The position numbers were made by a program, and so were the translations under genes. The notes under the pieces were generated by a model. It made no database searches and had not been told where the DNA came from. It saw only the letters and a list, made by a program, of their open reading frames with translations. 64,000 bases of DNA from Aquimarina latercula DSM 2041. Its GTDB lineage: Bacteria > Bacteroidota > Bacteroidia > Flavobacteriales > Flavobacteriaceae. Every line of letters starts with the position of its first letter. Positions within the stretch are counted from its first letter, which is position 1. The stretch covers positions 313,583 through 377,582 of the forward strand of contig NZ_KE387186.1 of the NCBI RefSeq assembly GCF_000430645.1. The letters run 5' to 3'. Below are positions 8,163 to 15,698 of this stretch, in pieces.

Positions 8163-10712
8163 TTACCAAAAAATCCTAAAACTAATATTAGGAGTAATGC
8201 CCAATGCTACAATATCAGAGTTTATAAATCGATTGTCTAAAGAGTTGGTTGTTCTAAATTCTCGATTTAGAAGGTTTTCTCTATCATATAGATTCAATAC
8301 AGAAAGTCCTAATCGATATTTAGTATTAGGATTAGCACCAATTTTAAAATCATATATTGCAGAAAAATCAAGACGATGGTATATTGGCAAGTTATTTCCA
8401 TTGATTTCTCCAAAATCCAGTACTACCAAATTTCCATTTTCGTCTACGCCATCTACATTAGTAAACGCTTTACCAGTATGCCATAACCAGCCTAATGAGA
8501 ATTGAAAGTTATTAACTTTATAAAAGTGAGACCATTTAACAGTATGTTCTATGTTCCAATTACCAGGAAAAGATTGATTGTTATTAATGTCTTCAAATTT
8601 GTTTTTAGTGTTAATGTAGGAGTAACTCACCCAGGTTTTATAATTGTTAAATCGTTTCTTTAGGAAAAGATCAACTCCATAAACTCTACTTTCACCGGTG
8701 TGATAGGTGTTATCAATTGGGTTTATAAATCCTGCGGTTAGGGAAGTTATATCATCTATCTGCTTGTAATAAGTATCTATGTCAAAATACCATTTGTGTT
8801 TTTTAAAGCTACTTCCCAAAGTAAATTGGTAGCTGGTTATTACAGGAAATTGCTCTTTGTTGGATAAGGTCCAAACCTGATTCTCTAGAGATAGATCACT
8901 TACCACGGATTCTCTTATTTGGCTAACAGCTTGACTTCTGTATTCTCCTGTAGCATTAATTTCCCAAGATTTAGAGAGGTTTTTTTGTATAAAGATTCTA
9001 GGTTCTATAAATGATTGATTCAGTTCTGCATAATTATTAAATCTTACGCCCATAGAAAGGTATAAGTTTTTTGGTATTTCATATTTATACTCACCGTATA
9101 TGGAGTGTGTATTAAGAAGGCGATTGTCTTGATCCAGAATCAATTCATATGTTGGTGTTGTTGTAACAAATGCATATTTAATAGTGTTATTAGAGAATTG
9201 ATACCCGCCTAAAATTGTATGATATTGAGATAAAGAATATGTTACATCAATAGCAGCTCCTAAGTCTTTTACACTGTTCTTCTTACTTTCTGTTTCTATA
9301 ATGTTTCCAGACTCACCTGTAATAAATTGATAATTTAATAGATACCTCGTATAATATCCACTGGTTTTAAGGTTAAAGCCATTATTCGATTGATGTTTCC
9401 AGCTAAGGTTATATCCTTCATTCTCCGTAATTAAATTATCATTAAAAGACATTAGGTTATCACTTCGTTTAAAATCAAGATCATTTTTACTGTAAAGCGC
9501 ATTGGCTTCTATTTTATCAAAATCAGAAATTTTCGCGATTAGGTTGGCATTATAGTCTTCATAGAAAAAATCATTTTTTGCATTATTAAGTTCGATAGTT
9601 TCTGCAATTGTAGTATTTTGAAAAACTCGATCAGCAAACTGTTTATATGTAAAAGTTTCTAGAATATCGGTGTATGATCTTCTACCAGATATTTGTAATG
9701 AGACCTTGTCTTTGATAATTGGAGTATGAATAACTGCGTCTGCATTAATCAAATTAAAACCGGCTCCTCCAGAAAACCGATTAGCAATTTTATCTTCAGT
9801 CTTGATATCGATTATTCCAGAAATCCGATCTCCATATTGAGCGCTTACTCCACTTTTAGAAAAATCTACTTCTTTTACCACATAGGGGTTAAAAGCTGAT
9901 ATCATGCCAAAAAGATGTCCTTGATGATATGTTTTAATACCATTCCAGAGTACTAAGTTTTGATTAGGAGCACTACCTCTAACATATAACCCTGATGCTG
10001 TTTCGAAAGGGCTGTTGACACCAGGAGTTAATTGAATACTTTGTAAAATATCTGGCTCCGTAAGACCAGGAAGTATTTCTATATCTTCTAGATTTATATT
10101 AACTACACGCTTATTTTGAGTAATTCCCTTGGTAAGATACTCTTGTATAACAACTTCATCAAGGGTTTCAATAGCATTAATTAAGTATATATTGGTACAT
10201 TTGGTATTGGTAAATTCGGATGAGTTTAAAACTTTTTGTCTAAATCCTGGTGCACTTATTAGAATAGGAGTATTAAAGGGTACTTCTTGGTTTTCAAAAT
10301 AACCTTGATCATTAGTAGTAGTATTTGTTCTAGACCCTTTAAAGAATACTCTTATTCTCTCTAAAGGTTCATTACTTTCATTATAAATATAACCACAAAT
10401 TGAAATAGTATCTGTTTTAGAATATTTTCTAATGGTGATGAAATTTTTTCCAGTAATTTCAAATTTTAGCTGCGTTTGTTTTTGCAGTAAATCAATTACT
10501 TCTTCTAAAGTAGTTTTTACACTTGTCTGTAAAGAAATTGGTTTATTTATAATCGTAGCATCTATATAAGAAAATTTGATTTTAAATTGTTTTTCGATAG
10601 AAGGGATTATTTGGGATAGCGCTTCATTTTTTGCACTGATAATAGTTGTTTCTTCTTGCGAAAAAACAGACATTCCCCAGAAAAGTATGCAAACACATAA
10701 AAATCTTGTCAT
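8163..10712 (-). CDS. TonB-dependent receptor with N-terminal STN signalling domain
   Basis: Outer-membrane receptor of 849 aa. Signal peptide at 1-19 (ending MSVFSQ). Residues about 28-98 form an STN (secretin/TonB short N-terminal) domain of the type that talks to FecR anti-sigma factors (IPSIEKQFKIKFSYIDA, FEITGKNFITIRK). A carboxypeptidase-regulatory-like beta domain follows at about 105-180. The plug (about 195-310) is recognised by ILQSIQLTPGVNSP, GLYVRGSAPNQNLVLWNG and SAQYGDRISGIIDI. The rest is the beta-barrel, ending in the aromatic FRIFW. The gene starts 4 bases after fecR and must share its transcript, giving an ECF sigma/FecR/receptor transduction trio. Ligand unknown. Unlike SusC-type receptors there is no SusD gene beside it; instead three repeat lipoproteins carry the same promoter element as fecR. 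Confidence 0.9.
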   Translation of the reverse strand: MTRFLCVCILFWGMSVFSQEETTIISAKNEALSQIIPSIEKQFKIKFSYIDATIINKPISLQTSVKTTLEEVIDLLQKQTQLKFEITGKNFITIRKYSKTDTISICGYIYNESNEPLERIRVFFKGSRTNTTTNDQGYFENQEVPFNTPILISAPGFRQKVLNSSEFTNTKCTNIYLINAIETLDEVVIQEYLTKGITQNKRVVNINLEDIEILPGLTEPDILQSIQLTPGVNSPFETASGLYVRGSAPNQNLVLWNGIKTYHQGHLFGMISAFNPYVVKEVDFSKSGVSAQYGDRISGIIDIKTEDKIANRFSGGAGFNLINADAVIHTPIIKDKVSLQISGRRSYTDILETFTYKQFADRVFQNTTIAETIELNNAKNDFFYEDYNANLIAKISDFDKIEANALYSKNDLDFKRSDNLMSFNDNLITENEGYNLSWKHQSNNGFNLKTSGYYTRYLLNYQFITGESGNIIETESKKNSVKDLGAAIDVTYSLSQYHTILGGYQFSNNTIKYAFVTTTPTYELILDQDNRLLNTHSIYGEYKYEIPKNLYLSMGVRFNNYAELNQSFIEPRIFIQKNLSKSWEINATGEYRSQAVSQIRESVVSDLSLENQVWTLSNKEQFPVITSYQFTLGSSFKKHKWYFDIDTYYKQIDDITSLTAGFINPIDNTYHTGESRVYGVDLFLKKRFNNYKTWVSYSYINTKNKFEDINNNQSFPGNWNIEHTVKWSHFYKVNNFQFSLGWLWHTGKAFTNVDGVDENGNLVVLDFGEINGNNLPIYHRLDFSAIYDFKIGANPNTKYRLGLSVLNLYDRENLLNREFRTTNSLDNRFINSDIVALGITPNISFRIFW

Positions 10713-10716
10713 TCTC

Positions 10717-11631
10717 TTATTTATCTAATACCACTGTTTTTTGGTCTTGCAATAATTTGTATTGTAAACCTAAGGTACTAAAAACTGTTTTAAGAGCAAC
10801 TTCTATATCATTATTAGGAAAAGTTCCTGTATAGATTGTTTTGGTGTCAATTCCATTCGTATCGATAGAGATATTATACTGATCTTCCAATTCTATAAAT
10901 ACATATTTTAATGGTACACTTTTAAATGAACTGGTATTACTAATCCAAGAAGGTTCTAAAGCTTCTAACACCCAGTTCTCAGAAGCGATTTTAGCAATTT
11001 TTCTATAACCTTTCCCCGCTGTAAGTATAGTGTTTTCATCTCCTCGAGTAACATTAACTTTACCTTCATAGCATACCGCTTCGAAATAAGAAGGTAGCGA
11101 TTGTACGTTAAATTCTGTACCAAGTACGGTAACATCTCCATTTGTGGTAGTAACCGTAAATTTGCTTCCTTTTTTTACTTTAAAATACGCTTCTCCTTCT
11201 AAGGATATTATTCTATTGTTTTCCCAATCATTTTTGTTAAAAGTAGCTTCTGATTTCGCATTCAATATCATTTCCGAACCATCTGGTAATGTAACAGCTA
11301 ATTGTTCTCCATATGAAGTGGTAAAAGAGTTGCTTGATTTAAAAAAGAAAAAACCAAATAGTATAGCAATTGAGGCTGCAACAGCCATAGCTGGCCATAG
11401 TTTAATAACAGGTTTCTTATGCTGCTTTAAAGAAGTTTGTTTGTTAGATTTAATATTATTTAATGCGGTATCTAAATCATACGGTATTAATTCCAGAGTG
11501 TCTGCACCAGCCATAATCTTAGCGTAATGATCATATTCCGGATGAGATTGAAACTCACGAAGTTCCTCTGGAGAAAGCTCTCCATTAATCCATCTGGATA
11601 AGAATATATCATCTTTTTTATCGTCCAACAT
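10717..11631 (-). CDS. FecR family anti-sigma factor
   Basis: Single-pass inner-membrane anti-sigma regulator of 304 aa that relays a signal from an outer-membrane receptor to an ECF sigma factor. The cytoplasmic part (residues 1-75) would bind sigma (FLSRWINGELSPEELREFQSH). One membrane segment lies at about 79-97 (AMAVAASIAILFGFFFF). The periplasmic FecR domain spans about 105-205 (VTLPDGSEMILNAKSEATF, ISLEGEAYFKVKKG, VTVLGTEFNVQ) and is followed by a DUF4974 domain at about 235-304 (SVPLKYVFIELEDQYNI, TGTFPNNDIEVALKTVFSTLGL). It sits between the sigma gene and the TonB receptor. A promoter-like element identical in layout to those before the three repeat lipoproteins lies at 11652-11681, 21 bases before the start codon, so sigma probably amplifies fecR-receptor expression. 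Confidence 0.93.
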   Translation of the reverse strand: MLDDKKDDIFLSRWINGELSPEELREFQSHPEYDHYAKIMAGADTLELIPYDLDTALNNIKSNKQTSLKQHKKPVIKLWPAMAVAASIAILFGFFFFKSSNSFTTSYGEQLAVTLPDGSEMILNAKSEATFNKNDWENNRIISLEGEAYFKVKKGSKFTVTTTNGDVTVLGTEFNVQSLPSYFEAVCYEGKVNVTRGDENTILTAGKGYRKIAKIASENWVLEALEPSWISNTSSFKSVPLKYVFIELEDQYNISIDTNGIDTKTIYTGTFPNNDIEVALKTVFSTLGLQYKLLQDQKTVVLDK

Positions 11632-11651
11632 AACTTGTCTGTATATAATAG

Positions 11652-11681
11652 AAACGTTTTATTATCTAATAACCCTACCCC
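11652..11681 (-). promoter_or_regulatory. Putative ECF promoter: GGGGTAGGGTT-N14-CGTTT (fecR)
   Basis: On the minus strand GGGGTAGGGTT (11681-11671) is followed by exactly 14 bases and CGTTT (11656-11652), 21 bases before the fecR ATG. The same layout and spacing occur before three lipoprotein genes at 12338, 13996 and 15658. CGTTT resembles -10 elements of many ECF sigma factors; the G-rich block would be the -35. Confidence 0.75.
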
Positions 11682-11738
11682 TATATTTATTTTTTTTCAA
11701 AACGATCTAGTGGTTTACTACCAGAAAACAATTATAAA

Positions 11739-12260
11739 TCAAATATTTCCAATTTTTTTTCTTAGTGTTACCAATGCCTTATGCATTAATTTTTCAATTG
11801 CCTTTACTGATACATTAGATAATTCAGCAATTTCTCTATATGTTTTTTTATCGATTCTACTAAGTAAAAAAACTTCTCGTTGCCTGTCAGGTAAATCAGC
11901 TATAGCATTTTTTAATTTCTCCATATATTCTTTTTCGAGCATAACAAATTCTGGAGATTCATTAGTCACATCACTTTTTCTTTTTGTAATATAATTTTGA
12001 TGTTTAAACTTTACCTGTTGATGTCTAGCATTACTAATTCCCAAATTAGTAGCAATCGTATAGACGTAACTTTTTGCTTTGTCTAAAGAAACCTTTGCAC
12101 AATTATTCCATAGTTTAATAAAAGAATCTTGTACGATATCTTCTGCTTGATCAAGATCTCCAAACTTATAGTATAGATAATTCCTCAAAAGTTTAGCATG
12201 ACTTTTGAAAAATTCATTAAAGACTTGTTCGTCACAAGTAGTGTTTTTACTATCAGACAT
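11739..12260 (-). CDS. ECF RNA polymerase sigma factor (sigma-70 family)
   Basis: Extracytoplasmic-function sigma factor of 173 aa. Region 2 covers about residues 12-80 (LRNYLYYKFGDLDQAEDIVQ, DSFIKLWNN), including the core-binding and -10 recognition helices. Region 4 covers about 115-170 (LPDRQREVFLLSRIDKKTYR, EIAELSNVSVKAIEKLMHKA), the -35 recognition helix-turn-helix. There is no extra C-terminal domain. It is followed 107 bases later by fecR. Its own upstream region has a housekeeping TAnnTTTG box (12281-12288) and not the GGGGTAGGGTA element, so the sigma gene is probably expressed basally while fecR, the receptor and the lipoproteins respond to it. Regulation by FecR is inferred from gene order. 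Confidence 0.93.
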   Translation of the reverse strand: MSDSKNTTCDEQVFNEFFKSHAKLLRNYLYYKFGDLDQAEDIVQDSFIKLWNNCAKVSLDKAKSYVYTIATNLGISNARHQQVKFKHQNYITKRKSDVTNESPEFVMLEKEYMEKLKNAIADLPDRQREVFLLSRIDKKTYREIAELSNVSVKAIEKLMHKALVTLRKKIGNI

Positions 12261-12280
12261 TTGGGGGATTTATTTAGTGC

Positions 12281-12288
12281 CAAAACTA
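12281..12288 (-). promoter_or_regulatory. Predicted sigma-A -7 box (TAGTTTTG) for the ECF sigma gene
   Basis: On the minus strand TAGTTTTG fits TAnnTTTG. Transcription from about 12274 would give a leader of about 14 bases. Confidence 0.5.
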
Positions 12289-12337
12289 GATTTTTTTCTG
12301 ATACCAAAAAAAATAAATCATAAAAAAAATAAAAGCT

Positions 12338-12370
12338 GGGGTGGGGTAGGATGATTGATTAGCGTTTTAC
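12338..12370 (+). promoter_or_regulatory. Putative ECF promoter: GGGGTGGGGTA-N14-CGTTTTAC (lipoprotein 1)
   Basis: GGGGTGGGGTA (12338-12348), 14 bases, then CGTTTTAC (12363-12370), about 70 bases before the ATG at 12434. It is one of four matching elements around the ECF sigma/fecR locus. Confidence 0.75.
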
Positions 12371-12433
12371 TAGTGTTATAACACACAGAATATCTCAATT
12401 GAGTTTTACTTAATCTTTAATTAAAAAATTAAA

Positions 12434-13876
12434 ATGAAAAATCTTAAAATTCTTGGCCTACTTATGCTAGGGCTTGTGCTAACATTTACTTCTTGTGAAG
12501 AAACTGATGATGGTGATTCAACCACCGATTGTCCTGAATTATCTTTTGAAAGAGATGGTGGGAAATTAATTGCAAATTTTGAAGAAATAAACAGTTTGGA
12601 TGTTTACGAGTGGTTTGTAAACGATGAATTGGTAGAAACCGAAAGTTTAGAAAATCAACGTGATAATATATTAGATATTTCGGAATATAATCCTGGAACT
12701 TATACTGTTTGTATAAAGGCAGAGACTCCAGATTGTCCTAATGGAGTAGAATTTTGTAAAGAAATAGTTGTTGGAGAAGACATGGAAGGTTGCCCAGAAC
12801 TAAAGTTTACCAGAGATGGAGAATATCTAATTGCAGATTTTGAAGGTATCGATACATTAGAATTTTATGCTTGGCAGATTTCAGGGGAAACTCTGGGTAA
12901 TGAAACTATCATAGAAAATGAAGGAACCGATAACCAAGGAGATAATAAATTCTCACTTGCTAATTTAGAAGAAGGGACATACACTGTCTGTTTAATTTCA
13001 GAAAGTCCTACTTGTACTAGTACAGAATATTGCGAAGAAATAACTATAGATGGTGACGGACAGGATTCTTGTCCAGATCTTTCGGTTAGCTCAGAAGGAG
13101 GTATCGTTATTGCTACTATTAATGGTACCGATAATATCGATTTATTTAAATGGTATGTAAACAATCAACTTATTGGATCAGATGAGTTACAGATTCAAGG
13201 TGGAGTTGTAACATTAGATCTTAGTGATTACAATCCAGGTTCTTATGAAGTTTGTGTGAAATTTAATTCTAATGATTGCTCTCAAGGAATCGAAGCTTGC
13301 GTATCAGCTCAGGTAACAGATGATAATAATAGTGGTGATGACTGTCCAGATTTATCATTCATTGAAGAGGGAACATTAATGTTTGCTAATTTTTCTGGAA
13401 TAGACCAATTGGACGTGTATGAATGGTTTGTGGACGGAGTATTGGTAGAAACCGAAAGTTTACAGAGTCAGGATAGAGATAATAAACTTGATTTATCATC
13501 GTATAATCCTGGAACTTATACAGTTTGTATCAAAGCAGAAACTAACGAATGTCCTAATGGCACAGAATTTTGTAGAGATGTAGTAATTCCAGAACCACAG
13601 CCAGTAGATTGTTCAGTATTTAAGCTGGAATATATAGCAACAAATGGAGCTGAATTTGTAAATGCTAATGGAGTTATTCTATTTGGATTAGAGGGTAATT
13701 CTGTAGTGTGGGAAATTGATGGAACTCAAATTAATCCTACAACTACAACAGGACATTTTATCATATTAAAAAATCACCTTAGTCAAGCAGGAAAGTATGA
13801 GATTTGCTATAAGGCGGAGTCAACTGAATGTGGAGCACTACAAGAGTGTATCGAAGTTGATTTTCAAGGATTGTAA
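12434..13876 (+). CDS. Lipoprotein with five Cys-rich CP[DE]L repeats (paralogue 1)
   Basis: Predicted surface lipoprotein of 480 aa, function unknown. The lipobox ends LTFTSC (Cys21), and the residues just after it are acidic (EETDDGD), like the signal that sends flavobacterial lipoproteins to the cell surface. The mature protein is five repeats of about 88 residues. Each starts CP[DE]L, has a central [YFK]EW[FY]V[ND] strand, then GTYTVC[IL]KAET, xCPNG and [FY]C[KR]; four cysteines per repeat suggest two disulfides. The W, V and G patterning suggests an Ig/PKD-like beta-sandwich, but I do not recognise a named family. The last repeat is the most diverged (starts CSVF). Two paralogues follow. 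All three carry the ECF-type promoter element seen before fecR, so it is probably an output of that sigma factor. Confidence 0.85.
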   Translation: MKNLKILGLLMLGLVLTFTSCEETDDGDSTTDCPELSFERDGGKLIANFEEINSLDVYEWFVNDELVETESLENQRDNILDISEYNPGTYTVCIKAETPDCPNGVEFCKEIVVGEDMEGCPELKFTRDGEYLIADFEGIDTLEFYAWQISGETLGNETIIENEGTDNQGDNKFSLANLEEGTYTVCLISESPTCTSTEYCEEITIDGDGQDSCPDLSVSSEGGIVIATINGTDNIDLFKWYVNNQLIGSDELQIQGGVVTLDLSDYNPGSYEVCVKFNSNDCSQGIEACVSAQVTDDNNSGDDCPDLSFIEEGTLMFANFSGIDQLDVYEWFVDGVLVETESLQSQDRDNKLDLSSYNPGTYTVCIKAETNECPNGTEFCRDVVIPEPQPVDCSVFKLEYIATNGAEFVNANGVILFGLEGNSVVWEIDGTQINPTTTTGHFIILKNHLSQAGKYEICYKAESTECGALQECIEVDFQGL

Positions 13877-13923
13877 TATGAATAATAAATGTTCTTAATA
13901 GATCATAGTTCATAATTTTAAAG

Positions 13924-13958
13924 AATGAGGTTGTATTGATATACAACCTCATTTTTTT
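13924..13958 (+). terminator. Terminator after lipoprotein 1
   Basis: ATGAGGTTGTAT and its complement form a 12-bp stem with a 4-base loop, followed by a T run. The three lipoprotein genes are therefore separate transcripts and not one operon. Confidence 0.85.
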
Positions 13959-13995
13959 ATTCTAAAAATGACTTTTAACATTTTTTTTGAAGGAA

Positions 13996-14029
13996 GGGGT
14001 AGGGTATTCTTTTTTAGCTGCGTTTCATA
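13996..14029 (+). promoter_or_regulatory. Putative ECF promoter: GGGGTAGGGTA-N14-CGTTT (lipoprotein 2)
   Basis: GGGGTAGGGTA (13996-14006), 14 bases, then CGTTTCATA (14021-14029). The ATG lies 70 bases after CGTTT, the same distance as for lipoprotein 1. Confidence 0.75.
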
Positions 14030-14090
14030 ATTGTAGGGCTGATAAAAAAGGTTCTAAACAATTAATTATTGACAACCCCTAAAAATTATA

Positions 14091-15527
14091 ATGATGAAAA
14101 AACTTAGTATTTGGTATGTAATGATTTTTGCATTACTGTTAGGAATTATTTCTTGTGAAGAGATTGAAGAATTAGAAAATTGTCCAGATGTTACTATTAA
14201 TGTAGACAATGTTTCTGGAAGCGCAGTTTATCGATTTGCAGCTCAATTTGATGGTATCGAAGATGTAAGACTTACTTGGTCTATTGATGGTGAAGAAATA
14301 GATACTGGTAACTTAAGCGATATAGCAAATCAGATTTTTGAATATCAGTTTGAAGAAGGAACATATACTGTTTGCGTAAAAGTAGCAAGCGATACTTGTC
14401 CTATAGAAGTGTGTAAAGAAATTGAAGTCGATGTTGATGAAACTGATCCTTGTCCGGATTTGTTTTTTGAAGCAAGACAGTACGAAAGACCAAATAAGTA
14501 TAAGTTTATTGCAGATTTCCCAGGGATTGAAGATGTTCGTTATGAGTGGTTTATCAATGGAGAAGTGGTGGATAATGATAATCAGAATGATGATAACTAT
14601 TTATTTTGGGAATTTAATGAACCTGGTAGTTATGAAGTATGTATTAAAACAGAAACTCCAGATTGTCCTAATGGAACTTCTTATTGCAAGACTATTGAAA
14701 TAGAAGAGACAGATATAGACGAAGAATGTCCTGAGTTATTTTTTATTGCAGAACAAGATGGAGATAATCCAGCATATTATTTTCAAGTAGAGTTTGAAGG
14801 AGCTGATCAAGTAGAATGGTTAGGATGGTATATTGATGGAGAGTTTGTAGAAGATTCAAATAATGGAGATAACAATAGATTCTATTATCAATTTGCTCCA
14901 GGAAGATATGAAGTATGTTTAAAAACAGAAACTCCAGAATGTCCAGAAGGAACTTCTTATTGTAAAATTATTGAAATAGAAGGTGATACTAGTGTTTGTC
15001 CAGAATTGTTCTTTGAAGCAGAACAAGATGGAGATAATCCAGCATATTACTTTTACCCAAACGCTTTTGATGGTATCGACGATGTAACACTAGAATGGTC
15101 CGTTAATGGGGATTATGTAGGAGCAAGTTCTGGTCATAACGATCCTTTTTATTATCAATTTGGTACAGGTAGTTTTGAGGTGTGTCTTTCTGTAGAAACT
15201 CCAGAATGTCCAGAAGGAGTAACATTTTGTAAAGTAATTGAAATAGAAGGATCAGGAAATGATTGCCCTGATTTATTTTTTAGTATTGAACAAGAAGGCA
15301 ATACTCCAGGATATAATTTTTGGGCAGAATTCGAAGGAATGAGTAATGTTAGCTACGAATGGTTGATCAATGGTGATGTCGTAGATTCTGAAACAATGAA
15401 CAGTAATGATAGAGATAATTATCTATACTATCAATTTGGAACCGGAACATATGAGATCTGTATTATAGCAGAAACACCGGATTGTCCAAATGGTGTAACA
15501 TTTTGTAAAACATTAGTCATAGAATAG
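14091..15527 (+). CDS. Lipoprotein with five Cys-rich CP[DE]LFF repeats (paralogue 2)
   Basis: Predicted surface lipoprotein of 478 aa, function unknown. Two ATG codons (14091, 14094) are possible; the lipobox ends LGIISC (Cys22 from the first) and is followed by acidic residues (EEIEELE). Five repeats of about 90 residues follow, the last four especially alike: CP[DE]LFF, a YxF strand, [FW]DGIDDV, EWxINGE, YYQF, GTYEVC[IL]KTET, P[DE]CP, [SF]YCK and IEIE. Cysteine positions are as in paralogue 1. Repeats 3 and 4 also share a near-identical DNA stretch of about 30 bases, so they arose by recent duplication. An identical-spacing ECF-type promoter precedes the gene and a hairpin terminator follows it. 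Confidence 0.85.
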   Translation: MMKKLSIWYVMIFALLLGIISCEEIEELENCPDVTINVDNVSGSAVYRFAAQFDGIEDVRLTWSIDGEEIDTGNLSDIANQIFEYQFEEGTYTVCVKVASDTCPIEVCKEIEVDVDETDPCPDLFFEARQYERPNKYKFIADFPGIEDVRYEWFINGEVVDNDNQNDDNYLFWEFNEPGSYEVCIKTETPDCPNGTSYCKTIEIEETDIDEECPELFFIAEQDGDNPAYYFQVEFEGADQVEWLGWYIDGEFVEDSNNGDNNRFYYQFAPGRYEVCLKTETPECPEGTSYCKIIEIEGDTSVCPELFFEAEQDGDNPAYYFYPNAFDGIDDVTLEWSVNGDYVGASSGHNDPFYYQFGTGSFEVCLSVETPECPEGVTFCKVIEIEGSGNDCPDLFFSIEQEGNTPGYNFWAEFEGMSNVSYEWLINGDVVDSETMNSNDRDNYLYYQFGTGTYEICIIAETPDCPNGVTFCKTLVIE

Positions 15528-15558
15528 TACAGTTAGTTAGGTTAGATTAATTAGGTTG

Positions 15559-15598
15559 ATTCCCTGGAAGCATTGTCATTCTTTCAGGGAATTTTGTT
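15559..15598 (+). terminator. Terminator after lipoprotein 2
   Basis: TTCCCTGgAAG pairs with CTTtCAGGGAA (one mismatch) across a loop of about 10 bases and is followed by TTTTGTTT. Confidence 0.7.
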
Positions 15599-15657
15599 TA
15601 TACGCATAAGATATGTTAGATTGTAACCTAAAATAAACGAATAATTTATTTTAATTA

Positions 15658-15690
15658 AGGGTAGGGTAGACTGATTTTCAGACGTTTTAC
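15658..15690 (+). promoter_or_regulatory. Putative ECF promoter: AGGGTAGGGTA-N14-CGTTTTAC (lipoprotein 3)
   Basis: AGGGTAGGGTA (15658-15668), 14 bases, CGTTTTAC (15683-15690). The box ends only 8 bases before the annotated ATG, so the mRNA would be almost leaderless or the real start lies further in. Confidence 0.75.
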
Positions 15691-15698
15691 TTATATAA

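Noticed and set aside
11635..11994. 119-codon plus-strand frame over the ECF sigma gene
   Set aside because: Antisense to the conserved sigma gene; hydrophobic low-complexity product is a by-product of AT-rich sequence.
14091..15527. Repeated DNA that could look like a CRISPR or satellite array
   Set aside because: The repeats are in frame, vary at wobble positions and encode the protein domain; no spacers of fixed length.
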